A DNA stretch of 64,000 bases. Origin: Cupriavidus metallidurans CH34 (GTDB lineage Bacteria; Pseudomonadota; Gammaproteobacteria; Burkholderiales; Burkholderiaceae). Shown here in pieces: positions 45,171 through 53,542 of the stretch; the stretch's first letter is position 1, and every line of letters starts with the position of its first letter. The DNA lies in assembly GCF_000196015.1 (NCBI RefSeq), contig NC_007973.1, positions 3,864,090 to 3,928,089 on the forward strand. Reading direction: 5' to 3'. The translations under genes were made by a program, and so were the position numbers. The notes beneath the pieces were generated by a model, which was given only the letters and a program-made list of their open reading frames with translations, had not been told where the DNA came from and made no database searches.

Positions 45171-45752
45171 TCAGCTATGGATGGCGCGATAGACCGCGGG
45201 ATTGGGACCGGGGTAGCCGGCGGCGGCCCACGCATCGGGCAGCACGAAGTAGCCGACGCTGGTCAGCTTCACCAGCACCACGCCGCCCGCGTTGAACGTT
45301 TCGAAGCGGCTGGTGCGCCAGCGCGTCAAAAATCCGCGCACCTGTTCGGGCGTGGCCTGGTCCCACGGCGCACGCAGGCCGGCCAGGGCCCAGCGCAGCG
45401 GCGTGCTGGCCAGCAGATCGAGCAGCTTGCGCAGTTCCGCGCGGCCGTTCAGACCCATTGCCGCGATCGACCCGTCGATGTTCTGCACGGCGGCGGCGAT
45501 GCGCTTCTCGCGCTGGACCGAGTCGACTGATTCCAACTCGCTGACTACCGCCGGCAGCAGCGCCCGGAACAGCGCGACATCGGCCGGCCGCAGGAATGCC
45601 ATGCCGGCCTGCGGTGGGGTGCTGGCGGGCGAGCAGCCCGTTAGCGAGGGAAGAAGCGCCGAGCAGGCGATCGCGGCGGAGAACCCGACGCCGACCTTCA
45701 GGAACTGGCGGCGTGATGATTTCTCCACAGTGGGTGGGGCAGGTACGGGCAT
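45171..45752 (-). CDS. Tat-exported small subunit (gluconate 2-dehydrogenase subunit 3-like)
   Basis: A 193-residue protein with a twin-arginine signal (residues about 10-40, SSRRQFLKVGVGFSAAIACSALLPSLTGC). A Cys after TG also looks like a lipobox. The body (LRPADVALFRALLPAVVSELESV ... LDLLASTPLRWALAGLRAPWDQATPEQVRGFLTRW ... SVGYFVLPDAWAAAGYPGPNP) resembles the gamma subunit of gluconate and glucose dehydrogenases, which carries the FAD subunit through the Tat system. The ATG at 45752 gives the normal length. It is the first gene of a two-gene operon with the GMC dehydrogenase and faces the monooxygenase operon across a 344-base gap. Confidence 0.82.
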   Translation of the reverse strand: MPVPAPPTVEKSSRRQFLKVGVGFSAAIACSALLPSLTGCSPASTPPQAGMAFLRPADVALFRALLPAVVSELESVDSVQREKRIAAAVQNIDGSIAAMGLNGRAELRKLLDLLASTPLRWALAGLRAPWDQATPEQVRGFLTRWRTSRFETFNAGGVVLVKLTSVGYFVLPDAWAAAGYPGPNPAVYRAIHS

Positions 45753-46055
45753 CGTGTCTCCGTCTTCGTTCGTGTTTTCGATGTCGTTGCCAGGCCAGGC
45801 GAGCCGCACTGGCCGAGTTGCGTTGCGATTCTGCCGAAGCGCAGGATTTTTTTTCACCCCCCCGACAGGTTTCAAACGCGCGACTGACTGCCGCCGCCGA
45901 TGCGGTTTTCTCGGTGCGCACCCTGTTTCATGTGCGCTAGGGGCCGCTGGAAATCGCCGAAAAATAGAGCAAATCTTCAAACCAGCACATTGACCCACGC
46001 CACAGCGATACCTACGATGACATCGTTCAATGTCACAATCAATGGTGTCGTGATC

Positions 46056-46080
46056 GTGTCGCCGCCCTCGAAGGCGACAC
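46056..46080. promoter_or_regulatory. Inverted repeat in the GMC/monooxygenase intergenic region
   Basis: GTGTCGCC (46056-46063) and GGCGACAC (46073-46080) form a perfect 8-9-8 dyad ending 16 bases before the monooxygenase start. The rest of the 344-base gap 45753-46096 has no coding sequence but includes an eight-T and a seven-C run (45847-45863). The dyad could be an operator or a leader hairpin hiding the start site. Confidence 0.45.
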
Positions 46081-46096
46081 CCGCGCACCCACCGGA

Positions 46097-47671
46097 ATGC
46101 GCCAAATGAATGCACCCGTGGATCTGCCCGACCGTCTCATCCCCACGCGTCCCAACGACGCTGCCTGCGACATCGCCATCATCGGCAGCGGCTTTTCTGG
46201 GCTGGCCATGGGTATCCGTCTCAAGCAAGCTGGCGTCGATGACTTCCTGATCTTCGAGAAAGCCGGTTCGGTCGGCGGCACCTGGCGCGACAACCACTAT
46301 CCCGGTTGTGCGTGCGACGTGCAATCCCATCTCTACTCGTTTTCGTTCGCGCCCAATCCGAGCTGGTCGCGCATGTTCTCGCCGCAGCCGGAGATTCGCC
46401 GCTACCTTGAACACAGCGCCGAGACGTTCGGCCTGAGCTCGCATTTGCGCTTCGGCCATGAACTGAAGCAGGCCGTCTGGGACGCGTCCGCTGGGGTCTG
46501 GCGGCTGGAAATGGCCGATGGCCGGCGCGTGCGCGCCCGGATCCTGGTCTCGGGGATGGGCGGGCTCAGCCGCCCTGCCATTCCCGATATTCCCGGTCTC
46601 GATACCTTCGCCGGCACCACGTTCCACTCCCAGCAGTGGCGCCATGACTATCCGTTGGCGGGCAAGCGCGTGGCCGTGATCGGCACTGGCGCCAGCGCGA
46701 TCCAGTTCGTGCCGCAGATCGCGCCACAGGTGGATCGCCTCGACCTCTACCAGCGTACGCCGCCGTGGGTCATGCCCAAGCCGGACCGCGACGTTTCCGC
46801 GCTGGAGCGCTGGATGTTCCGCCAGTTCCCCTTCACGCAGTGGCTGGTACGCGCCGGCCTGTACTGGATGCTGGAAATGCGCGTGATGGGCTTCGTGATG
46901 CATCCGAAGCTGATGAAGGCCGTGGAGCAGATGGCGCGGCGCCACCTGGCGCGGGAAGTGCGCGACCCCGAGCTACGCGCGAAGCTGACGCCGGACTACA
47001 CGATCGGCTGCAAGCGCGTGCTGATGTCCAACGACTACTACGGTGCGCTCACACGCGCCAATGTCGATGTGGTGACCACGGGCATCGACCATGTGGAACC
47101 GGACGCGCTGGTGATGCGCGATGGCAGCCGCAGGCCGGCCGATTGCATCATCCTGGGCACGGGCTTCCGCGCCACCGATCCGCTGCCGCGTGGCGTGATC
47201 ATCGGGCGAGATGGCCGTGACGTGCTCGATGCCTGGCGCGACGGCGCGGAGGCGTACCTCGGGACCACGGTCTCGGGCTTCCCGAACCTGTTCCTGATCA
47301 TGGGGCCGAACACCGGACTGGGACACAGTTCGATGGTGTTCATGATCGAGTCGCAGGTGCGCTACGTGCTCGACGCGCTGCAGCAGATGCGCCAGGAACG
47401 CGTGCAAGCCGTGGACGTGCGCCCGTCGATCCAGGATGGCTTCAACCGTGGCATCCAGCAGAAGCTGAATCACACGATCTGGTCGGCAGGCGGCTGCGCG
47501 AGCTGGTACATGGACCCGCGCAGCGGCAAGAACACCACGCTGTGGCCAGGCTTCACATGGCAGTTCTGGCGCGCGACGCAGACCTTCCGCATGGCCGACT
47601 ACGAACGCTGGCCCATGCGCGAACAAGGCGTTGCCCCGCTACCCGAACAGGCCGAGACCGCCCGCGCCTGA
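46097..47671 (+). CDS. Baeyer-Villiger-type flavin monooxygenase
   Basis: A 524-residue FAD/NADPH monooxygenase. First GxGxxG at residues 30-35 (GSGFSG); the type I fingerprint GGTWRDNHYPGCACD at 60-74; the second fingerprint FAGTTFHSQQW at 171-181; NADPH-binding GTGAS at 196-200; TGF-containing C-terminal motif ILGTGFRATD. Enzymes of this group insert oxygen next to a ketone to make an ester or lactone; 4-hydroxyacetophenone and cyclic-ketone enzymes are relatives, and so is the alkane enzyme AlmA. The ATG at 46097 is taken; a second at 46106 is possible, and no clear ribosome site decides. It heads a five-gene region with an SDR and two hydrolases. Confidence 0.87.
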   Translation: MRQMNAPVDLPDRLIPTRPNDAACDIAIIGSGFSGLAMGIRLKQAGVDDFLIFEKAGSVGGTWRDNHYPGCACDVQSHLYSFSFAPNPSWSRMFSPQPEIRRYLEHSAETFGLSSHLRFGHELKQAVWDASAGVWRLEMADGRRVRARILVSGMGGLSRPAIPDIPGLDTFAGTTFHSQQWRHDYPLAGKRVAVIGTGASAIQFVPQIAPQVDRLDLYQRTPPWVMPKPDRDVSALERWMFRQFPFTQWLVRAGLYWMLEMRVMGFVMHPKLMKAVEQMARRHLAREVRDPELRAKLTPDYTIGCKRVLMSNDYYGALTRANVDVVTTGIDHVEPDALVMRDGSRRPADCIILGTGFRATDPLPRGVIIGRDGRDVLDAWRDGAEAYLGTTVSGFPNLFLIMGPNTGLGHSSMVFMIESQVRYVLDALQQMRQERVQAVDVRPSIQDGFNRGIQQKLNHTIWSAGGCASWYMDPRSGKNTTLWPGFTWQFWRATQTFRMADYERWPMREQGVAPLPEQAETARA

Positions 47672-47748
47672 GATCTGGTCGCACCCATCCCACAACCCTG
47701 CGCCCTCATCCACACCGCAGCACCCCATAACGATATCGGGAGACATGC

Positions 47749-48639
47749 ATGAAGGATTTCCACAACAAGGTTGCCGCGATCACCGGCGCCGGCTCGGGCA
47801 TGGGGCGCTGTCTGGCCATCCAGCTCGCGCAGTCCGGCTGCCACGTGGCGATATCGGACTGCAATGAGGCGGGCCTCGCGCAGACGGTGGCCGAAGTGCG
47901 CCGCGTGGCGCCCATGGTGCAGGTCACCAGTCATCGCGTGGATGTCGCGGATCGCGCCGCCGTCCATGCCTGGGCGGATGACGTGGCGCGTGCGCATGGC
48001 CGCGTGAACCTGATCTTCAACAATGCCGGCGTGGCGTTGTCGAGCACGATCGAAGGCATGGCCTACGACGATCTCGAATGGATCATCGGCATCAACTTCT
48101 GGGGTGTGGTGTATGGCACGAAGGCATTCCTGCCCCATCTGAAGGCCAGCGGTGAAGGCCATGTGGTGAACACGTCGAGCATCTTCGGCCTGTTCGCGCA
48201 GCCCGGCATGGGCGCGTACAACGCCAGCAAATACGCGGTGCGCGGATTTACGGAATCGCTGCGCCAGGAACTCGATCTGATGGACTGCGGCGTGTCCGCG
48301 ACCACTGTGCATCCAGGCGGTATCAAGACCAATATCGCGCGTGCCAGCCGGGTCTCGTCGAGCGTGAACGGGCTGCTGGTGCGCGACGCGCAGCAGGGCC
48401 GCGAGGAGTTCGAGAAGTTCTTCATCACCACGGCAGACAAGGCCGCGCGCGTGATTCTGGACGGGGTGCGCGCGAACAAGCGCCGCGTGCTGATCGGCCC
48501 GGATGCCTACGCGGCGGATGCCCTCTCCCGCGTCCTGCCTGCCGCGTACCAGTCGCTGGTGGTGCGCGATACGCGACGCAAGAGCAAGCGACTGCTGTCC
48601 GATACGGCGGGCGCGCCCGCACGCGGAGAACGCGCATGA
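47749..48639 (+). CDS. Short-chain dehydrogenase/reductase
   Basis: A 296-residue SDR. Cofactor motif TGAGSGMGR (residues 12-20), NNAG (about 90-93), catalytic Ser in NTSSIFG and Tyr/Lys in YNASKYAVRG (Y-x3-K). The D at the end of the second strand (AISDCNE) suggests NAD(H) rather than NADP(H). It has GGGAG before the ATG at 47749, and its stop overlaps the hydrolase gene by four bases (ATGA). It probably interconverts an alcohol and a ketone before or after the monooxygenase step. Confidence 0.92.
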   Translation: MKDFHNKVAAITGAGSGMGRCLAIQLAQSGCHVAISDCNEAGLAQTVAEVRRVAPMVQVTSHRVDVADRAAVHAWADDVARAHGRVNLIFNNAGVALSSTIEGMAYDDLEWIIGINFWGVVYGTKAFLPHLKASGEGHVVNTSSIFGLFAQPGMGAYNASKYAVRGFTESLRQELDLMDCGVSATTVHPGGIKTNIARASRVSSSVNGLLVRDAQQGREEFEKFFITTADKAARVILDGVRANKRRVLIGPDAYAADALSRVLPAAYQSLVVRDTRRKSKRLLSDTAGAPARGERA

Positions 48640-49637
48640 ATCGCGCCGCGCTTTCACGTGAGGCGGCATTGCAGTCGCCGCCGGGTGCGTTCACGCGCTG
48701 GTTCGGGCAAGGCCGCATCGGCCTGTTCAGCCTGTCGCGTGAAACGCTGGCGCACCGCCATGCGTTGCCCGCGTCCCGCTGGGTATCGGTGATGGGCACG
48801 CTGGTCCACTACACCGAGGAAGGCGTGCCGGAGGGCGAGCCGCTGGTGCTGATCCACGGATTCGGCGCATCGCTGCATACGTGGGAGGGATTGATGCCGA
48901 TGCTGCGTCGCCGCTATCGCGTGGTGCGGCTCGACCTCGCGCCGTTTGGCCTCACCGGTCCGCTGCGTGACGCGCATGGTCGCATCATGACGATGGATGT
49001 CGACGTCTATCGCGCATTCATCGACGGCTTCCTGGCCGCAGTGAACATCTCGTGTGCAACGCTGATTGGCAACTCGCTCGGCGGACTGATCGCATGGGAC
49101 CTCGCCGCGCGCCGGCCGTCGCTGGTGAACCGGCTGGTGCTGGTGGATGCCGCAGGTTTCCCGATGAAACTGCCGATCTACATCGACCTGTTCCGGCACG
49201 CCATGGTGCGCTGGTCGGCGCCGTGGATGTTGCCGGAGTGGATCATCCGCGCGGCCACACGCGATGTCTATGGTGATGCGTCGCACGTGCCGGAGGCCAC
49301 GTTCCGCCGCTACGTCGATTTCTTCTATGCCGCAGGCAGCCGTGAAGCCGTAGGTCGCATGGTGCCGAAGCTCGATTTCGATGGGTTGGATACCGAACGC
49401 CTGCGCGGCGTGCGCGTGCCCACGCTGGTGCTGTGGGGCGATCGCGACCGCTGGATTCCACCCGCGCACGCGGCCGAGTTCGCGGCCCGCATTCCCGACG
49501 TGACGCTGCGCCGTTACGCGGGGCTTGGCCACATCCCAATGGAAGAAGACCCTCCGCGCGTGGCCGCTGACCTGTTGCCTTTTCTGGACGGTGCGCGCGA
49601 GGCACGTCCGTCATTCAGCAAGGAGTTCGCATCATGA
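48636..49637 (+). CDS. Alpha/beta-hydrolase
   Basis: A 333-residue serine hydrolase. Nucleophile motif GNSLGG (about residues 144-149), oxyanion HGFGAS (about 74-79), acid in LWGDRDRWIPP and catalytic His in GLGHIPMEEDP. The N-terminal ~50 residues precede the fold. No signal peptide is seen. The gene overlaps the SDR gene before it and the PF10118 gene after it by four bases each, so all are translated in series. Hydrolysis of the ester made by the monooxygenase is the natural role, inferred from order. Confidence 0.9.
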   Translation: MNRAALSREAALQSPPGAFTRWFGQGRIGLFSLSRETLAHRHALPASRWVSVMGTLVHYTEEGVPEGEPLVLIHGFGASLHTWEGLMPMLRRRYRVVRLDLAPFGLTGPLRDAHGRIMTMDVDVYRAFIDGFLAAVNISCATLIGNSLGGLIAWDLAARRPSLVNRLVLVDAAGFPMKLPIYIDLFRHAMVRWSAPWMLPEWIIRAATRDVYGDASHVPEATFRRYVDFFYAAGSREAVGRMVPKLDFDGLDTERLRGVRVPTLVLWGDRDRWIPPAHAAEFAARIPDVTLRRYAGLGHIPMEEDPPRVAADLLPFLDGAREARPSFSKEFAS

Positions 49638-50506
49638 TGCCTGTCCGCCGTGACGTACACCCTCATCTCCCGCCGGAACGCATTTGCGATTGGCATCAAC
49701 GCGGCCGGCACGTCACCCACTTCATCAACGCACTTTCGATTTTCTTTCCGGCCGGCGAACGCTTCTTCATGGACAGCGTGCGCAACTATCGCGACCGTAT
49801 CGCCGACCCAGAACTCAAGCAGGCCGTGGCCGGCTTCATCGGACAGGAAGCGATGCACACACGCGAGCACATCCTTTACAACCGTTTGCTCGATGATGTT
49901 GGCCTACCTGCCGGCAAGCTCGACAGCCGCGTGGCCAGCCTGCTCAATCTGCTGCGCAAAATCCTGCCGAAATCATGGCAGCTCGCGCACACGATCGCGC
50001 TGGAACACTACACGGCGATGCTGGCTGCTGGCGTGTTGGCCGATCCGCGTCAAATGGGTGATTCGGAGCCTGGCTATCGGCAGGTATGGACCTGGCACGC
50101 GCTGGAGGAAACCGAGCACAAGGCCGTGGCCTACGACGTATGGAACGTGGTCATGAAGCCCGGCCCATACCGCTACTTCGTGCGAACGTTCACGATGCTC
50201 ACCACCACCGTGACGTTCTGGGCCATGGTGTTCGTTTTCCACGTCAGGCTGGTGATGGCGGACAAGTCATGCCGCAACAAGCTGCTCGGCTTTGGCAGCG
50301 TGATGAACTTCCTGTGGGGATCGCCGGGCACGCTGCGCAAGATGATTCCGGAATGGTTCGCCTACTTCCGGCCTGGGTTCCATCCTTGGGATGACGACAA
50401 TCGCGCGGAGCTCAGCCGCATCGCGCCGCTGATCTCGGAGATCGAGGACACGGCGATTCGCGCGGGTGCCAGCACGCGCGCGCCGTCGATCCGTAGCGTG
50501 GCGTGA
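49634..50506 (+). CDS. PF10118 family protein with a complete diiron-type ligand set
   Basis: A 290-residue protein usually called 'predicted metal-dependent hydrolase'. The metal-ligand pattern is that of ferritin-like diiron proteins: E42 (FPAGERFF), E72-x2-H75 (FIGQEAMHTREH), E124 (IALEHYTA) and E159-x2-H162 (WHALEETEHKAVAYD). Two hydrophobic stretches (about 186-206 and nearby) may touch the membrane. The ATG at 49634 overlaps the hydrolase stop. An oxygenase or desaturase role fits the ligands better than hydrolysis, but this is my inference. Convergent with the MerR gene 46 bases later. Confidence 0.82.
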   Translation: MMPVRRDVHPHLPPERICDWHQRGRHVTHFINALSIFFPAGERFFMDSVRNYRDRIADPELKQAVAGFIGQEAMHTREHILYNRLLDDVGLPAGKLDSRVASLLNLLRKILPKSWQLAHTIALEHYTAMLAAGVLADPRQMGDSEPGYRQVWTWHALEETEHKAVAYDVWNVVMKPGPYRYFVRTFTMLTTTVTFWAMVFVFHVRLVMADKSCRNKLLGFGSVMNFLWGSPGTLRKMIPEWFAYFRPGFHPWDDDNRAELSRIAPLISEIEDTAIRAGASTRAPSIRSVA

Positions 50507-50552
50507 CGCGGCAGGTGGCAAGCGGCAGGTGTGCGGGAGCTCGGCCGGCGCA

Positions 50553-51392
50553 TCAATCGCCCGCCGATCCGCCCTCTTCATGCAGATGTTCGAGGATCGC
50601 GGCAACGCGGTCCCCGAGATACTTGTTGGCCGAGATTTCGAGCGCCCGCATCATCTCGGTCTCAAGCGCCACCAGCGCGAGTGGCCGGATGCGCCAGAGC
50701 ACATCCACGATGCGCGGCACTTCGGATGGCGGCGGCAGCTTGCCTTCGCCGAAGCGGTCCAGTTCGCGCACGACCATGCCGACGATCCGGTCGGACACGG
50801 CCTGGAAGTGGCCGCGCGCCTGCTCGATGATGTCGAGCACGTCCTCGAGCGGAAACCCGGCTTTGGCCATCTCGGCACCCGCCGCCAGCGCGCGCGGGCT
50901 GCGGGCCAGGTAGCCGAAGCCATCCGGTTCCAGCAATCCCAGTGAGATCGCCTTGGCCAGCGCCGTGCGCGAGATCGCGCGGCCGAACAACCGTGCCAGC
51001 GCCAAGTACGAGTAGTGGCGCGGTGCTTCGCTGTTCCAGGGGCTGCTGATCGCCGTCTCGAGACCCAGGATCGATCGCAGGTCGTGGCCTTCGACGATCG
51101 CCTTGAGCAGTTCCATGATGTTGGCGAGCGTGTAGCCGCGCGCCAGCAGATGGTGGATCAGCCGCAGCCGGCCCAGATGCGCCTGCGTGTAGATGCCGAC
51201 GCGCCCGCGCCGCTCGGGTGGGTCGATGAGCCCGCGGTCCTGATAGGAGCGGATGTTGCGGACGGTGGTGCCGGCCACACGCGCCAGCTCGTCGATGGTG
51301 TATTCGGGAAAGGCCTTGCCGCCCGCCTGCGCTGAGTCGGAATCGGTAGGACTGGAAGGAGTGGGCGTGCCGCTGCGCTTGATCGAGACCAT
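50553..51392 (-). CDS. MerR-family regulator
   Basis: A 279-residue MerR-type activator. After a polar leader (residues 1-25), the winged helix spans about 27-100 (YTIDELARVAGTTVRNIRSYQDRGLIDPPERRGRVGIYTQAHLGRLRLIHHLLARGYTLANIMELLKAI). The C-terminal half has no metal-binding cysteines, so it probably senses an organic ligand. The ATG at 51392 is chosen over an upstream start that has no support. It converges on the oxidation operon and is divergent from a LysR gene by 59 bases. A role in controlling the monooxygenase operon is likely from position alone. Confidence 0.87.
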   Translation of the reverse strand: MVSIKRSGTPTPSSPTDSDSAQAGGKAFPEYTIDELARVAGTTVRNIRSYQDRGLIDPPERRGRVGIYTQAHLGRLRLIHHLLARGYTLANIMELLKAIVEGHDLRSILGLETAISSPWNSEAPRHYSYLALARLFGRAISRTALAKAISLGLLEPDGFGYLARSPRALAAGAEMAKAGFPLEDVLDIIEQARGHFQAVSDRIVGMVVRELDRFGEGKLPPPSEVPRIVDVLWRIRPLALVALETEMMRALEISANKYLGDRVAAILEHLHEEGGSAGD

Positions 51393-51451
51393 GGCGAAAA
51401 TTCTAACTGAGTCGGCGACGTTACAATGCGGCATCTCCTCCCGCCGTCCCC

Positions 51452-52390
51452 ATGCATATCCGTTGGCTCGAAGATTTCGTCTGCCTGGCCCAGGCCGGGA
51501 GTCTCGCGCGTGCCGCCGAGTTGCGCAACGTCACGCCGCCCGCATTTGGCCGGCGGATGCAGGCGCTCGAAGTCTGGGCCGGCGCGCCACTGATCGATCG
51601 CAGCACGTTTCCGGTGCGGCTGACCGCCGAGGGCCGCCAGTTCCTGGAGGCCGCGCAGACGGCGCTGCGCACGCTGGAGGACGCACGCCTGTCGCTGCGG
51701 GCGGCGCATCGCGCGGACGCCAGCACGCTGACCATCGCCACCGGCAAGACGCTCGCGCGTTCGATGGTGCCAGCATGGCTGGCCGGCCTGCGCGAGGCAC
51801 TGCGCGACGACCCGGCCGGCGCCGGCTTTCGCACACGGCTATCGACCCATGCCACGCACGATGCGCTGGCCATGTTCACCGAGGGCGATGCTGACTTTCT
51901 GCTTTGCTACAGTCCGCACGATATGCCCGTGATGCTGGACGACGCGCGCTATGTGTTCCATCCCGTGGGCGTGGAGCGCATGGTCTGCGTGGCGGCTGCC
52001 GATGCGCGTGGTGGCCCCGCCTTCCGGCTGCAACGACCGAAGTCGGGCACGCGCCCCGCGCCGGTGCCGATGATTGCCTATGCGGAGACGCTGACGATGG
52101 GCCGCATGGTCAACCAGGAGATTGCCCGCCGCAAGCTGGCAAGCTGGCTCGACGTGATCGCCGTCAGTGACTTCGCCGAGTCGGTACACGAGATGGTGCG
52201 GCAGAAGATGGGCCTGGCCTGGCTGCCGGCGCGTCTGATTGCCGACGATCTCCATTCGGGACGCCTGGTGCGTGCCGATCTTCAGGGCGGCGACTCCGCC
52301 GACCTCGCGCTTGATATCCGCCTGTACCGCCCGCGCGCGCAAATGCGCCCGTTGGCCGAGGCGTTCTGGCGGGCCGCGGCGGCAGCCTGA
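51452..52390 (+). CDS. LysR-family transcriptional regulator
   Basis: A 312-residue LysR protein. Helix-turn-helix at residues 2-60 (MHIRWLEDFVCLAQAGSLARAAELRNVTPPAFGRRMQALEVWAGAPL) and effector domain from about 90 to the end (SFADFAESVHEMVRQKMGLAWLPARLI-like segment near the end). Unusually, the wing has PPAFGRRMQ where most members have S.xSxxIRxLE. It is upstream of a tctC-type gene in the same direction. The 163 bases between them contain an ATTGCC/GGCAAT dyad, so control of that gene is likely. Confidence 0.9.
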   Translation: MHIRWLEDFVCLAQAGSLARAAELRNVTPPAFGRRMQALEVWAGAPLIDRSTFPVRLTAEGRQFLEAAQTALRTLEDARLSLRAAHRADASTLTIATGKTLARSMVPAWLAGLREALRDDPAGAGFRTRLSTHATHDALAMFTEGDADFLLCYSPHDMPVMLDDARYVFHPVGVERMVCVAAADARGGPAFRLQRPKSGTRPAPVPMIAYAETLTMGRMVNQEIARRKLASWLDVIAVSDFAESVHEMVRQKMGLAWLPARLIADDLHSGRLVRADLQGGDSADLALDIRLYRPRAQMRPLAEAFWRAAAAA

Positions 52391-52453
52391 GCACTGGTTC
52401 GTCCCTTCTCCCGGTCTATACACCCGTCGTGCGGAGCGGGGAGTCAGACAGCC

Positions 52454-52480
52454 ATTGCCAAATCGGCAATCCACATTGCC
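52454..52480. promoter_or_regulatory. LysR-type operator upstream of the tctC-like gene
   Basis: ATTGCC-AAATC-GGCAAT (52454-52470) is a perfect dyad containing T-N11-A, and another ATTGCC half-site follows at 52475-52480. It lies 74-100 bases before the ATG at 52554, the usual place for LysR-family binding. Confidence 0.6.
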
Positions 52481-52553
52481 AAAGCCGCATGTTTCCCGCT
52501 GCGCGTCTCTCTACCATCGCCGGACAACATTCCTAGAACTGCCCGGAGAAATC

Positions 52554-53525
52554 ATGAAGACCCTGCTGCGCGCGGCCGTTGCCGCCTCCCTCGCCTGTTG
52601 TGCATTCGCCGCAAGCGCGGCCGGCAATTACCCGACCAAGCCGATCACGCTGGTGGTGGGCTATACCGCGGGCGGCAGCGTCGATCTGGTTGCGCGTACC
52701 GTGGCGCCGGAACTGGGCAAGCGTCTGGGGCAGAGCGTGGTGATCGAGAACCTCGGCGGCGCTGGCGGCACGATCGGCGCGCAGAAAGTGGTCAAGGCGG
52801 ATGCCGACGGCTACACCCTGCTGATGGGCTCGGGCAGCGAGGTGTCGATCGCCCGCCTGACCAACCCGGCCGTGCGCTATGACGGCGAGAAGGACCTGGC
52901 GCCGATCACGTTCGTCGGCACGCAGCCGATGGTGCTGGTCGGCAAGCTGCAACTGCCGGCCAAGGATGCCGGCGAACTGATGGCGCTGGCCAAGGCGCAG
53001 CCGGGCAAGCTGTCCTATGCGTCTTCCGGCGTTGGCACGCCGCTGAACCTGGCCGGCGAACTGATCAAGCAGCAGGGTAAGGTCAACATCACCCATGTGC
53101 CGTACAAGGGAGCCTCGGCGATGTCCACCGACCTGCTCGGCGGTCAGATCGACCTGGCCGTGATGGTGCTGTCCTCGGCGCTGCCGCACATCCAGGCGGG
53201 CCGCATTCGGGCCTATGGTGTCACCGAAGCCAAGCGCGCCAGCGTGGCGCCGAACGTGCCGGCGCTGGCCGAGACCCCGGCGCTCAAGGGCGTCGACATG
53301 GGGGTATGGTTCGGATTGATGGCGCCAACGTCTACTCCCCGCCCTGTTATTGATCGCCTGAATAATGAAATGCAGGCCGTACTGGCCATGCCCGAAGTTC
53401 GCAAGAAGCTGGCCGAGGCCGGCGTGGAAGTGGCGCCGGCCAATCCGGCCCAGTTCGCGAGCTTCATCAAGCGCGAAACCAGCCGCTATCGCACGATCGT
53501 GCAGGCGGCCGATATTCGCGAGTAA
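52554..53525 (+). CDS. Tripartite tricarboxylate transporter-type substrate-binding protein
   Basis: A 323-residue periplasmic binding protein of the Bug/TctC family. Signal peptide residues 1-23 (ending ASA-A). The hallmarks are YPTKPITLVVGYTAGGSVDLVARTVA, NLGGAGGTIGAQKVVKADADGYTLLMG, VPYKGASAMSTDLLGGQIDL and MAPTSTPRPVIDRLN. RBS CCCGGAGAAATC precedes the ATG at 52554. The tctA and tctB permease genes are absent here, as with most Bug proteins in this family of organisms. It probably binds a carboxylate or acylated amino acid made available to the next gene's deacylase. Confidence 0.93.
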   Translation: MKTLLRAAVAASLACCAFAASAAGNYPTKPITLVVGYTAGGSVDLVARTVAPELGKRLGQSVVIENLGGAGGTIGAQKVVKADADGYTLLMGSGSEVSIARLTNPAVRYDGEKDLAPITFVGTQPMVLVGKLQLPAKDAGELMALAKAQPGKLSYASSGVGTPLNLAGELIKQQGKVNITHVPYKGASAMSTDLLGGQIDLAVMVLSSALPHIQAGRIRAYGVTEAKRASVAPNVPALAETPALKGVDMGVWFGLMAPTSTPRPVIDRLNNEMQAVLAMPEVRKKLAEAGVEVAPANPAQFASFIKRETSRYRTIVQAADIRE

Positions 53526-53542
53526 CTCCTGAGGAAGTCCTG

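Noticed and set aside
43696..45192. A 498-codon plus-strand frame opposite the GMC gene
   Set aside because: The GMC motifs are on the minus strand; this frame lacks any family pattern.
50509..50532. Doubled GCGGCAGGTG after the PF10118 stop
   Set aside because: Two short copies only, no structural or positional meaning seen.
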